From positions 4,932,001 to 4,996,000 of the forward strand of contig NC_092577.1 in assembly GCF_037975245.1 (NCBI RefSeq): DNA of 64,000 nt, in the 5' to 3' direction. Within the stretch, counting starts at the first letter, position 1. Every line of letters begins with the position of its first letter. Under the pieces are notes generated by a model. It did no database searches. It saw only the letters and a program-made list of their open reading frames with translations, and was not told the origin of the DNA. Shown piece by piece: positions 46,000-56,760 of the stretch. Source of the stretch: Apostichopus japonicus. Lineage: Eukaryota; Echinodermata; Holothuroidea; Aspidochirotida; Stichopodidae. Made by a program: the position numbers and the translations under genes.

Positions 46000-48900
46000 T
46001 TCAAATTTCCATATTTTTATAAGTCGTCATTTATTCTACGCCTGAAATGACTTCTCCCGCTCAGCTCAAGGTCGAAGTAATTCTGTTGTCTCCATTTTAT
46101 CTTTATCTTCACAAGATGACAACATCATCAGGGGCGCTATTTAGTTATCACATTTCAGGTCATAGGTCAACCTATTTGGCACCGCAGATCTCAATTGCCA
46201 CAATAGTGTACGTACGTAAGTCGCTGCTGTATGCATGATACTTGCGTGTTGCACAACCACCTGTGTGAAAGGACGTCTAAGGCACTCACGTCCCAACAAA
46301 GACCTCAACTAATTCACACAAAAAATCAGGTAAGGATCTTTAATATTATACTTTAGATGCAAAATTGAGTGAGAGTAAATGACCAAAATTATAGTATAAA
46401 GTTACAGGAGAGTGTAGAACTGATTGATCGATATGTTATGGGACAAAGTTTGTCACGCAAACTTTCGAAAAGTTCCAATTCGAAGCGGTTCAGTGCTAAG
46501 TCTGTTAGCGAAGTTTTCTAAACAGAAGACGTAAACAAGCGACGGTAAAAGCGAAGACATATTATACTTCTAGCTCAAATATCTGCTGTTTCACGGCTAG
46601 TTAAGTCAGTAGCAGCTTGTATTGAGTATTTAGTATGTCCCTATCGGTGCGATTGTGGTATGAGGGATGTGATTGGGCGAAAAATGGGGTAAATTTGTCT
46701 CAAGTTATCTTCGTTAGTTGACTAAGCCAACTTGCTGTCGAGGTGGATAGCACTTGTATTGAATGTAGTAGTAATAGTGTATTGATATACAGTACACATG
46801 TGCAAAGCGTAGGGCACATCAGTATGGTAGGTATGAATTTTGTGAGGGTAGGCACATCTTGGTAGTGATAATTATTAAGAATTCTTCACATTTCTTTGCC
46901 TACTCCAATGAAATATCTTACAGTGGTATATGTTTTATAAGTCATTCTTGTGTAGAGTCATTTAGTGAACAAGTAGGGCTTGGATTTTGGAATGAACTGA
47001 ATTTTTGCTAGCATGGTTTATCCTAGGTATGAAACAGGACAAATTTCTACTCGTTCATTCCTTGCTACACCCAGACCAAGTTATAACAATCTTGTGTTTA
47101 ACAGATACTTTTTAATCCCTCACGCAAATTTTTGTGTATTTCACGAAAACCAACAACGCCAAGGAACTAACACCAATGTGGGAAAACCCAACGTAATAGT
47201 TGTCAGTACAATGTGGGTACGTCCTAGTTATGTAATTGTAAAGTGGTTTTTTTTTAGCAAAATCTAAGTGAGATGGGAAGGAATGTACATATCTATACAA
47301 GAAAAGAAAAGGACATCTGATAACAGGTAAACAAAATGCAGCTCGATATACAGTATTTTTATGGGATGAACCTGTAGTCTGAGTGCCCCTAACTCCTTAT
47401 AATCAAATCAATGTTTTATGCTTTAATTTCAACGTCAAATTCTGAGCCACACCCCTGCCCCCTCCCCCACCTACCCCCCTCACCCCCCCAAAAACAACCA
47501 AAACGCACTGTCAATTCTGTAAGAAATGTCCTTGATGGACCGTCATTTTGCAGCACATATTACCACTGCTAGAAACGTGTAATGTTGTGTGGCATTCCCT
47601 AAGTTTCCTTTTGGCGAACTGCTCAGGATACACAAGCCATAAAAACACCAAACTAGACCAGTTTAAGTTGGACTAACCATTCTTAAATACCAACATCAAG
47701 TGTGGAGAAACCGTTATTATGCTGATGTGACTAGGAATGTTTTGTTTTGGTGTGTGTTAGTTTCCAGTCATCACCATCACCCAAGGAATACAATTGCCAC
47801 AGTTCAAGACAGGCACTAAAACCGTGTGACACATATACTGTAGCTAACTGGACCTACTGTACAGTTGCCTACATAGCCTACTATACAGTTGATTTAAAGG
47901 TTAAATTAATTGCACCCAGTACAGCAATGGCAGCTGAAACATTACAGAATGAGATCAACTTCAAACATATTTGGAAAACAAATTTTGATTTCAAGAGATT
48001 TGATTGGATGATCAGCAGCAGCCAGGTGCCCCCTCCCCCTCCCCTCCCACTTTCATATATATTAATCACAATCTGACAGAATATTGTTACCAGCATACAG
48101 TACTATACATGCCTACCACATTCATGGTATATAGCAAATGTGTTAACTAGCCTATCACACAAATAAACCTATAAGACATAACATTAGGCCTCATCACAAT
48201 TCAGTCCAAACGGTCCAAAAAATGTCTGAGGCCATCATTTGCACATTTCGACTTTCATAAAGACAATGAATCAAAAGGGGTCTTAAGGGCTTTATCATTA
48301 TTTAGGCTCCTGATTTTGTGTAGCAGTTTGGGAAGGCTTTGAGTCACAACTCTTCTATAATATAGGCTACTGTGGTTCCCGTGTACAACAACTGCTATAC
48401 ATCTAGTTTACATTTGTTTATAAATGTGACCATTTTGCATCTATAGCAGATTGCAATGGGATACTGGATAAATTAATCCCTGATGTTAGATGTAAGTTGA
48501 TGAAAGTCTCAGAAAACAAATTCCATTATACAGTATTTCAAAGTCCCTTCCCCATGCTTGCTGTCAAAGAAGAGAAGGACAAAATTTTGAAAAGTAGATG
48601 CGGACTGACTTTTTGCTTTGGAGTTTGTTTGACCACTAATTGACTACATTTTACACTACCACTCTTACTATCAGTGACCATCCTCTCAATACATTGAACC
48701 TATCCTTAACAAGCAAGAGCATGGCACAGGCAGTGTATTCCTGGGACTTCGGCTCCTCATCATCACAAATATGTTGTGCACAAAATTTAACTTATTTCTG
48801 ACAAATATTGCAGCTCAGCATCTTTAAGACAGTCCGTGAGACAAAAAAGACATGAAGAAGGTCACACTGACCTTGTCTTACTGCTTTCTTTCGTTTTCAT

Positions 48901-49030
48901 TTTTTCGGATTTACAATAAACTAGGATGTTTGCTCATCCTTTAATTTTACCTTGATACATACCGTAGGGCAGACAACCTATCCTCTTGGGAAATGTGTGT
49001 TGACAATTTAAGGAAGTTGAATGTAATAAT
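46000..49030. other. intergenic; possible upstream non-coding exons of the zinc-finger gene
   Basis: A good donor-like CAG|GTAAGG occurs at about 46328 and CpG-containing sequence lies at 46440-46560, so a 5' non-coding exon of the downstream zinc-finger gene could be here. Nothing links them directly. 47932-48029 has a Kozak-like ATGG and a short frame (MAAETLQNEINFKHIW...) ending before CAG|GTGCCC, but no partner exon was found. Confidence 0.3.
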
Positions 49031-49419
49031 TAGGGGTGCACGGGATCCAAATTTTTGGATCCCGCCGGAACCGGATTTTGCCGGATAGTACATGAAATCC
49101 GGCCGGAACCGGACTTTTTTCATTACACAAAAGAAAATCATTAATAAGAAGTAGAAGTATGAAACAAGGAGCAACTCTTAGTTCAGACCATTGAGAAAAT
49201 TAATTTAAACATGTTAAACCTAATTTTTCCTTACTTTGAATATTTTTATTAATTTTTGGTAATAGTTTACATTGATTTAAGTTAATACCAACACCTTTTT
49301 AAGGAATAATTCAGGCCAGATTTTGAAAAAGATCCGGCCGGATTTTGAAAATATCAGTCCGGCTGGAACCGGAACCGGATAATTGCTCACTATCCGGCCG
49401 GATATCCGGTGCATCCCTA
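49031..49419. mobile_element. non-autonomous hAT element, family B copy 2 (389 bp)
   Basis: Starts TAGGGGTGCACGGGAT and ends ATCCGGTGCATCCCTA, with a perfect 8-bp duplication GTAATAAT (49023-49030, 49420-49427). Its interior is the reverse complement of the copy at 33578-33989, including 'agaagtagaagtatgaaac'. Confidence 0.93.
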
Positions 49420-49427
49420 GTAATAAT

Positions 49428-50049
49428 TACAGACAATGACGACTACATACATAGGAAAAGGCAGATAACACCACTGTAGGTGTTTTGTTTTACAAGTCAT
49501 CAGTGTTAGCCCCATTTGTTACCAGGCAAATTTTTAACGGTCGTCCCAGACAACCAAATTTCTGTTCGGACAAGTTAACTCAGTTGTGCAGTTTATCTAG
49601 CAGACGTCTAACTTGGTAGTAGTTGTTTACATCTAATTCAGATTGCATTGCAACTAAATTCCCCCGCAAATACAGTAGGTCAAATGATTAATGGGTATCA
49701 CCCCCAAAGCCGGTGTTCTATTCACCAAACCTACACATCTTTCCTGCAGTGTTCACATTGGTCATTGTTATATTGCTACATATTTTCGGACAACCAAATT
49801 TTGCCGTTCGGCCAACCAGGACGTAAGGCCTGGTTGTCTGAGGGAAAAATCCTCAAAAAAATTGCTCGGTGCAAGCACACCATTAAACTTGCTTTAGAAA
49901 GTCAACAAGTACTTTTCTGGGAGATTCTGAACATGTATGCAAATTTTTCCAAGCCATTGATAATTCTTAGAATAGATAATAAAATATAGAAAATGTTGAT
50001 AAACTACTGTACTTTCACAGTGGCACTGAAAATGTGATTTTTTAAATAT
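49428..50049. other. intergenic, weak internal duplication
   Basis: Segments near 49535-49575 and 49785-49830 share 'acaaccaaatttt.ngttcgg'. No gene recognised. Confidence 0.35.
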
Positions 50050-50420
50050 TTGTGGAGGCTGAAGTTCGGAGGTCAAGAGTGGGTCAAAGGTTAAAACAGT
50101 TGTAAACGCTGGCTCCAAAACTCAACGCTTGAATCAACACCAGAACAAGAACTAAATTGTTTTCTGTATAGGACCAAGGTCAACAGAGGTCAAAATCTGA
50201 AAGTAAAATAGCAAACCATGATGACCTTTTTAAACATGGTGTGTAGACCACGTTATTGAGTGCAAGGACTGTGTTGTTTGACGAGGATGTTGGTTGAGGT
50301 CAGCAGAGGTCAAATTGTGAAACCATTTTAATCAGAACAGCTTCAAAGGTTGGTACACTCCTCACAATTACTGTAGGTATATATGGATCTATAGTACATG
50401 GAGTTCTGGTCACCAATGTC
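50050..50420. repeat. degenerate AGGTCA-bearing repeat
   Basis: Pairs such as 'ggaggtcaagagtgggtcaaa', 'caaggtcaacagaggtcaaa' and 'tgaggtcagcagaggtcaaa' recur every 100-120 bp. Same family as 25565-25760 and 36890-37480. Confidence 0.6.
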
Positions 50421-51301
50421 AAATGAGTGACATGAGGCTGTTAACCTGCTAGTGCATAAATATTTTGGATTTGTTAAATATATATGGTATAAATCCCTCT
50501 ATACAGAAAAAAGGAAAATAATAAAATTTCAAGAGCCTTTATTTTCTTGTCGCTCTTATGAATTGAGTATTCAGATAACTTCACACTTTTCATACATGTA
50601 TGTTGTGGCTCAAATTCATAATAGTGGGCAAGGAATCATTACCAGTTTTGACTTGAACATATCTAAAAGTACAGTACAGGTATGTGAAAAATTTATATCA
50701 TATGTTTAGAATGATAATTACCCAATTGATAAAAAATATAGCTCATTGAAATGGTGGTGTATTAATGTTTTGATGCAAACGTTAATTAAAATGCCTACTT
50801 TTGGTAAACATTAGATGTTGAAGTACCTACTTACAGTAGTGTGGGGGAGCTTGAACCACAGGTTATTGTATTGTTATGGCCTCTTATACATAACAGTGTT
50901 CAGTAAGACATATAACTAATTTAATGAGGACCTTACTACTGTACCATTGTTGTTCAAAGTTCTACAGGAAACTATACCACTTCATTGACAATTTCTTGTG
51001 GCAAGTTGTGTTCAGTGGCTGCTGGATGTCAGGAAACTAGAAATGGGGTCTCACTTTACTTACATACCATTATTTTTGTGTACAGTATACAGTGCATGCA
51101 TATCCTTACAGTTTATCAAATATCCAGGATAACGCTGCATCCTGGTCTCATGTCTAACTTACATAATACACAAGGCAATTCAATAGACAACATTTTACAT
51201 ATACAGGAATAACTCATCCAGTATATCATGGGACACAGAGCTACAAGTATGTATGTGTCCAGTGCGCAAGTGCATAAATATATATAAATATATGTATATA
51301 T
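50421..51301. other. intergenic, nothing recognised
   Basis: AT-rich, with several TACTGTA/TACAGTA words. No gene recognised. Confidence 0.4.
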
Positions 51302-51381
51302 TAGTGTTTGCACTAGGTATTGGGTACCCAACTGACGCGATACTACCGGGTTCCTAATTCATTACCTGAATCCTACGCAGT

Positions 51382-51423
<42 letters not shown>

Positions 51424-51897
51424 GCAAACCGATGGTTAGGCAAGATTTTCCCATAGACTTAGTAAGGTGTTAGGCTACCATGTGGTCGAAGATAACAGCA
51501 ATAATGAAAGTATGCCATGGATATCTTATAACTGTCACAATTTCAGCAAATAAACAGATGGTTAGGCTAGATTTTGCCATTGACTTAGTGTGGTGTTAGG
51601 CTACCATGTGGAAGAAATTGAAAGAATTCTCACAAAATTATTTTTTCATTCATTTATTTCATAGAAGGAAAGACTGCCAAGGAAATTTGAGACGTGATAA
51701 CTAAAAAATAATAATCGCAAGTGGCTTTTTACAAATAGTTTATTCCAAATGAGATCAAATTGCGGGAATCGCGCAATCCCGCGGCTAATGCGAACTCTGC
51801 GTCTGCATAATAGATAGTAGTAGTAAAAACTGTTTAAGATCAAAATTGGATATTTATATGGCCTAATTTCTTGATTTTTGGACCCGTGTAAACACTA
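51302..51897. mobile_element. non-autonomous hAT element, family C copy 2 (596 bp)
   Basis: Starts TAGTGTTTGCA and ends TGTAAACACTA like the copy at 5371. The flanking octamers GTATATAT and ATAGATAT agree at 6 of 8, a worn target duplication. It carries a run of about 40 T (51383-51422) and an internally duplicated 'ggttaggc.agattttncca' block. Confidence 0.85.
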
Positions 51898-51948
51898 ATA
51901 GATATACAGTATGTAAGAAATTGTAGTGAGTTGAAGAATCTAGAACAG

Positions 51949-51996
51949 TGAAAAAACTTCTGGCCTCCACCGGGATTCGACCTGGGCCTCCAGCTT
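51949..51996 (-). mobile_element. SINE head fragment
   Basis: Matches the 27005-27095 head: 'gaaaaaacttc.ggcctccacc' and 'gggattcgacctgggcctcc'. Followed by a short (TA)n run, as in the other copy. Confidence 0.6.
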
Positions 51997-53525
51997 TATA
52001 TATATATATAGGTAGCAGTCTATGTTTACTGGAAGCATATAAGTAATACAGTATTTTGTATCAGACAGACTTTAAGTAAATGGAGTAAAATTAAATTAAA
52101 TTACAATTTTTGTTTTGTGGAAGATTCTTTATTATTTACAGACCTACAGTATATATATGTACAGTATACAGTTTATGTACAGTTTACATTTGAACTAAAT
52201 GAAGTCTATAAATGTAAGGATTATTCTCTGTTTAGGGGGAATAAAACTCCCAAAAGATTACTTAAATTGCTTTCCAAGATGCAGCACATCCATGTACTAC
52301 TACTATTGTACGGTACACAGTCCTGACACAGTGTATTCCTGTAGGATGTCAACAATTTCATATCAAATTTAAACATTAAACACCGACATGGAAACTGAAG
52401 CATGTGGTTAGAACATCAAGTGGTATTCAATCGTGTGGCGACATACATTAGGCTAGATTTACGAAGACAAAAAAAATCCGGATCAGAGTTAACATAATTT
52501 TTTAACGAAACAAGTCATAAAAAATATTGTGGGAATTGTAAAAATAATGTTTGCTGACATAATCGGGTTAACTATAGAATCATTGCAGATGATGAGAGTA
52601 TCTTACTACTGTACATGCATTGCGAAGAAAATGTGACAAAATGTCCTCAGAACGTTATGAACATTAACAATTTAAGATATTTTTATCAAATGGTATTTAG
52701 ACAGTGAAATTATCATACTGTAACTTACACCCATTGAAGTCTCCACAAAGAGCTTTGTGTACAACATGTATGAATACACAGATTGTTGTAAAATGTATTC
52801 ATGCAGACAGAATGCTTGTGAGCTATAAGCCAATCATATCATTGGAAATTGTCTATGGACTACCTGGGAACAAATCTCCTTAACTACTTATGAAATGTAC
52901 GTAGTTAGAGATGTAGCACTTAAACCTTCATTGCATTATTATGGCTCACATTAGCTCCTAACAGAAATTGTTGAAAATACTTTCTAACTGAGGCTACTGA
53001 GCAAGTCTATGCAATATTTGACTTTAGTAGGATCATGCCATGATGAAACATTTGACATTCTTTGTCAAGTTAGTATAATGTGATTTTTCCGAAATCACTT
53101 TCCTTTCCTTTTCGGACGACTTGCAAAAGGAATTCTATTGTCTAAAAAAAATTGGTCATTTTCTATGATCGGTAGGCTATTTCAAAAATGTGCCCTAACA
53201 TTCAGGATGTATTCTAACCATTTGACACTGCAGATGTGTTTTTGAAATCCGTAATGTATTGCACTGTGCATATTATCGCTCACAAACCTTCAGAAGGCAA
53301 GGAAAACCACAAAAAAAACCCAAAAAACACAAAAAAAACACAAAAACAAGGCTGTGGCACATTCTAAAAGATCATTGGCAAAGAAATCTATCAATCGAGT
53401 AAACTATCCACAAGATGCAAGCAAGTCTGGTAAATTATGTTGGTCTGAAATTGTACAGCTTTTCATTCAAGTGGGGTGGTCAGAGGAAGTACGACACTAT
53501 TAATTTCCCTCTTCTTCTTTACCAG
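51997..53525. other. upstream flank / intron of the zinc-finger gene
   Basis: No coding sequence. It ends in a strong acceptor (tct-rich tract then CCAG at 53522-53525), so at least the 3' part is an intron of the next gene. An A-rich patch lies at 53310-53347. Confidence 0.6.
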
Positions 53526-53532
53526 GTGAAAG

Positions 53533-55173
53533 ATGCCACAGGAAAAGAAGGGACGGGGAAAAGGCGGCAAAGCTGGAAACATCTTGAAGATCAAACCACC
53601 TCATCGTAAAGGGTTCTCGCCGAATCCTGCCAGCGAGGCTCCGAACATTCACGCAGAGAGTTCTCCGGGTAAAGCCAAAGATGGCATGGACCACCTGGAT
53701 GGCATCGCAGTGTATGATGTGGCGTTGACTCTGGAGGACCCTACTCTGGAGGTGACCGAAGGGGTACAGATTGGCGTCGAAGATGATAACAACAACGACA
53801 AAGACGACGCAGAGGAAGAGGGCGAACATGACAACAACGAACCCAGCACGTTCCACAAGAACCCAATCGACGACATGTACGAATGTGATGTGTGCACGTT
53901 TACCTCCCCGTACTACAGCGGCATCATGAGCCACGCCCTGATCCACGACGGAGACAGTCCCTACGTCTGCAGAGTCTGCGGGTTCACCACCGTCCGGCGG
54001 GGACTGATGGTGATACACATGCGCATGCACAAAGGTTTCAAACCCCACAAGTGCCACCTCTGCGACTATTCCACCCTGCAGGAGATGCACCTCAAGTGCC
54101 ACCTGCGGACCCACAGCCAGGAGAGGCCGTTCAAGTGCCAGGGGTGTTCGTACCGTTGTTCCAGCAAGGAGATCCTGAAAGTCCACGTGATGAAGTACGC
54201 CCACCACACCCGAATCTTCAAGTGCGAAGTCTGCGACTACACCACGATGAGGAAGCACAACCTGATCCAGCATACCACCATACACACCGGGGCGAAGCCC
54301 TTCAAGTGTGACCTCTGCCCTTACAGCTCCAGCCAGAAGGGTCACCTCAACGTCCACATCCGCACCCACACACGAGAGAAGCCATTCAAATGCAATTACT
54401 GCCCGTTCGCCTCGACCGTCCCCAAGTCGCTGCGGGAGCACCTTCAGATGCACATCGGTAAGCGCCCCCTGCAATGCCCCTACTGCTCATTCTCGTCCAG
54501 CCAAGCGTTCTCCATCAAGCGTCACGTCAGTCTCCACGAGGAGATCAAGAAGTACACGTGCAACCTCTGTCATTATACCACGACGGTCGAGGAGGACTAC
54601 GTCACCCACCGGCAGATCCACTCCCAGAACAAGAATTACCGCTGCCCGAAATGCAGCTACGAGTCGCCTTTCAAGCACGTCTTCGTCGAGCACCTGCGGA
54701 CCCACAAGAACAGCAAGAAGTGCAGCCGCTTCTCCGTCTCCCTGGCCGAGAAGCCGTCCAAGAAACGGAGGACGGAGCACCCCACCCTCAAGATCGAGTT
54801 TGACGAATTCCAGAAGCACAACACGGTGATCCTGGATAACTTTGGCAGCAATAAGGAGGAGGAGCTATCGGAGGGAGAGATCGACCTCGACGAGGACAGC
54901 GACTCGGAGGTGGCACCCTTCAGGATGGACCCCGGCTGGAGAGTCTGCGACGGCGACGCCCAGGACGAGAAGCCCGCCACGCCGAAGAAAGAGAAGCAGA
55001 GACAACTCAAAGAGGAGAAACCCAAGTCTCCGAAACAGAAGTCCATCGCCGTCAACAAGGACCATATCTCCAAAGAATACGTCTGCAAATACTGCGACCG
55101 GAAGCTGATAGGCCAAGAGACGTGGAGGCGACACACCTCTCGACATTTCATGGAGTGGCCGAAGATGGAGTAG
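53533..55173 (+). CDS. C2H2 zinc-finger protein, 11 fingers, REST-like layout
   Basis: Single coding exon, 546 residues. The exon starts at 53526 after a CCAG acceptor, and an in-frame TGA at 53527-53529 fixes the first ATG at 53533. Likely a nuclear sequence-specific DNA-binding regulator. N-terminus: basic 1-30, acidic 81-100. Ten C2H2 fingers follow in tandem at 116-138, 144-166, 172-194, 200-224, 229-251, 257-279, 285-307, 313-335, 341-363 and 369-391; most have an aromatic residue two places after the second Cys (CxxCxY/F), and finger 4 has a longer His spacing. A basic NLS-like KPSKKRR (407-413), an acidic stretch (441-459) and a Lys/Pro-rich linker lead to an isolated last finger (516-538). 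A tandem array plus a terminal finger after a Lys/Pro-rich linker recalls REST, as does CPYSSSQK in finger 6. Orthology is inference. GC-rich codon use contrasts with the AT-rich flanks. Confidence 0.95.
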   Translation: MPQEKKGRGKGGKAGNILKIKPPHRKGFSPNPASEAPNIHAESSPGKAKDGMDHLDGIAVYDVALTLEDPTLEVTEGVQIGVEDDNNNDKDDAEEEGEHDNNEPSTFHKNPIDDMYECDVCTFTSPYYSGIMSHALIHDGDSPYVCRVCGFTTVRRGLMVIHMRMHKGFKPHKCHLCDYSTLQEMHLKCHLRTHSQERPFKCQGCSYRCSSKEILKVHVMKYAHHTRIFKCEVCDYTTMRKHNLIQHTTIHTGAKPFKCDLCPYSSSQKGHLNVHIRTHTREKPFKCNYCPFASTVPKSLREHLQMHIGKRPLQCPYCSFSSSQAFSIKRHVSLHEEIKKYTCNLCHYTTTVEEDYVTHRQIHSQNKNYRCPKCSYESPFKHVFVEHLRTHKNSKKCSRFSVSLAEKPSKKRRTEHPTLKIEFDEFQKHNTVILDNFGSNKEEELSEGEIDLDEDSDSEVAPFRMDPGWRVCDGDAQDEKPATPKKEKQRQLKEEKPKSPKQKSIAVNKDHISKEYVCKYCDRKLIGQETWRRHTSRHFMEWPKME

Positions 55174-56760
55174 CGAGATTGCCAACGGACGGCGTTGACC
55201 GTTAAATTTGATCGTTGTCGACCGTGTATGTATGTCGTGAGGATTAATCATTATAGTAGTATGCTATAGTGTATGGTATATGACACAATGGATAGGTGTG
55301 ATATCAAATGATATGATGTAACATAAGTTACGATTACTCATTATAGCAGCTTGATGCTATAATTTATCATATATGACACCATTGATACATGTGATATCAA
55401 ATGATATGATGTTATAGCAGCTTGATGCTATAATGTATCATATATGAGTCCACACATGACATCATGGATACGTGTGATATCATATAAAGTCATATGATAT
55501 TGTATGATATGATGTAATTTAAAGTTACGATTAATCATGATAACATCTTGATGTTGTAATGTATCATAAAAAGAGCTGCTTGACTTCAGGATATCGTATG
55601 ATATGGTATGTTAGGATGTGATATATATCACGATTAGTCACGGTAGCACCTTGATGCTTTGAAATATTGCATGAGTCGCATCATATTACGTGTATCATGT
55701 CATATCATTTTCTATGATATAGAGCAGGCGAACACGATACCAATTCTCATATTGCTTATGTATGAAGGGTGGGTGCAAAATAGCATTTTACGATATATTT
55801 ACGTAAGATGTAAGTGATGAAACGTCTTTTTGAAACATTAAGCAAATAGTAGAGTCATATTCTTCTAGGCACAGATATATAAGTTTTGTATTAGTCTTCC
55901 ACTGAAGTTTATTAAATCACAGGAATTAGGCATCGTTTGAATCAGAGTGTCGGCTACATAAGTCTTCCAGCCACTTTTGTAAGTAGAAATCAAGCTTCCA
56001 CGATTGTTCTTTCAAAATCTCCAAACCTTCCACTGTTGGTTACTTTTTTGGTATGAAATTAGGGGTACCAGTCAAATTTGCTGTTTGAAGCACTACATAC
56101 TGAAGGTAATTGCACATATTCGGCTCCTTTGTACAGAGAGAGTCAACACAGATTTGTGTCACAGTGAAACTTATTGTGTGTAGCAGTAGTTAAAGCTGGT
56201 TAGTTTATTTAACAGCTTTGATTGAAAATAAACAAGTTTAGGTCTAATTGAGGTAATTATTCTTCAGCTCAGAAACTTCTCTATGATGACAGGGGGTTGG
56301 GTGGGGGGGGTGGGGGTAATTGATTTGAGAAAGCACATATTTGGCTCCTTTCAGAGAGGTAGTCAACACAGATTTGGGTCACAGCGAAACTTATTGTCTG
56401 TAGCAGTAGTTGAAGCTGGTATGTTTATTTAATAGCTGTGACGGAAAATAAACAAGTTCGGGTCTAACTGAGGTCAGCTCAGTTCTCATTTGCTTATCAT
56501 TATTCGGAACCTGAATGAAAAAGCGAGAAATTTATTGGCAAATGTCCAACTCTTTGTCATTTTCAGGAAGTGGTTAAATGTGTTATTGCCAGAGTTTATC
56601 TGGCAGGCAGTAAAGTGTATCTTAATGCATGGGCCCTTACCTGTGTTGGTCCGTTTACTATCTTTTCTGACATAGATTTAAATCTGAAAAACTTGAAAAA
56701 TGGTTCCATTTGGGTATAATAAACAGTTAATATTCTAAGTTGTTTTTCTTTCCATTTTAA
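55174..56760 (+). repeat. 3' flank / UTR of zinc-finger gene with two repeat blocks
   Basis: 55240-55720 is an imperfect repeat of roughly 100 bp built from ATGATATCA-like palindromic words and 'agcagcttgatgctataat' (near 55345 and 55416). 56112-56270 is duplicated at 56330-56475 (offset about 218 bp; 'agtcaacacagattt', 'gaaacttattgt.tgtagcagtagtt'). AATAAA hexamers occur in both halves (about 56226 and 56446) and at 56717, any of which could be the poly(A) signal. Confidence 0.6.

Noticed and set aside
47932-48029. First coding exon of a new gene (MAAETLQNEINFKHIW..)
   Set aside because: Kozak-like ATG and a donor-like CAG|GTGCCC, but only about 33 codons, no homology and no following exon.
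53500-54474. 324-codon open frame antisense to the zinc-finger exon
   Set aside because: It is the complement of a GC-rich, codon-biased zinc-finger array. Its composition (V/L/G/H-rich) mirrors the repeated finger codons and it has no domain of its own.
53892-54829. Long alternative + strand frames inside the zinc-finger exon
   Set aside because: Shadows of the real frame, rich in R/P/T/S, overlapping well-formed C2H2 fingers.
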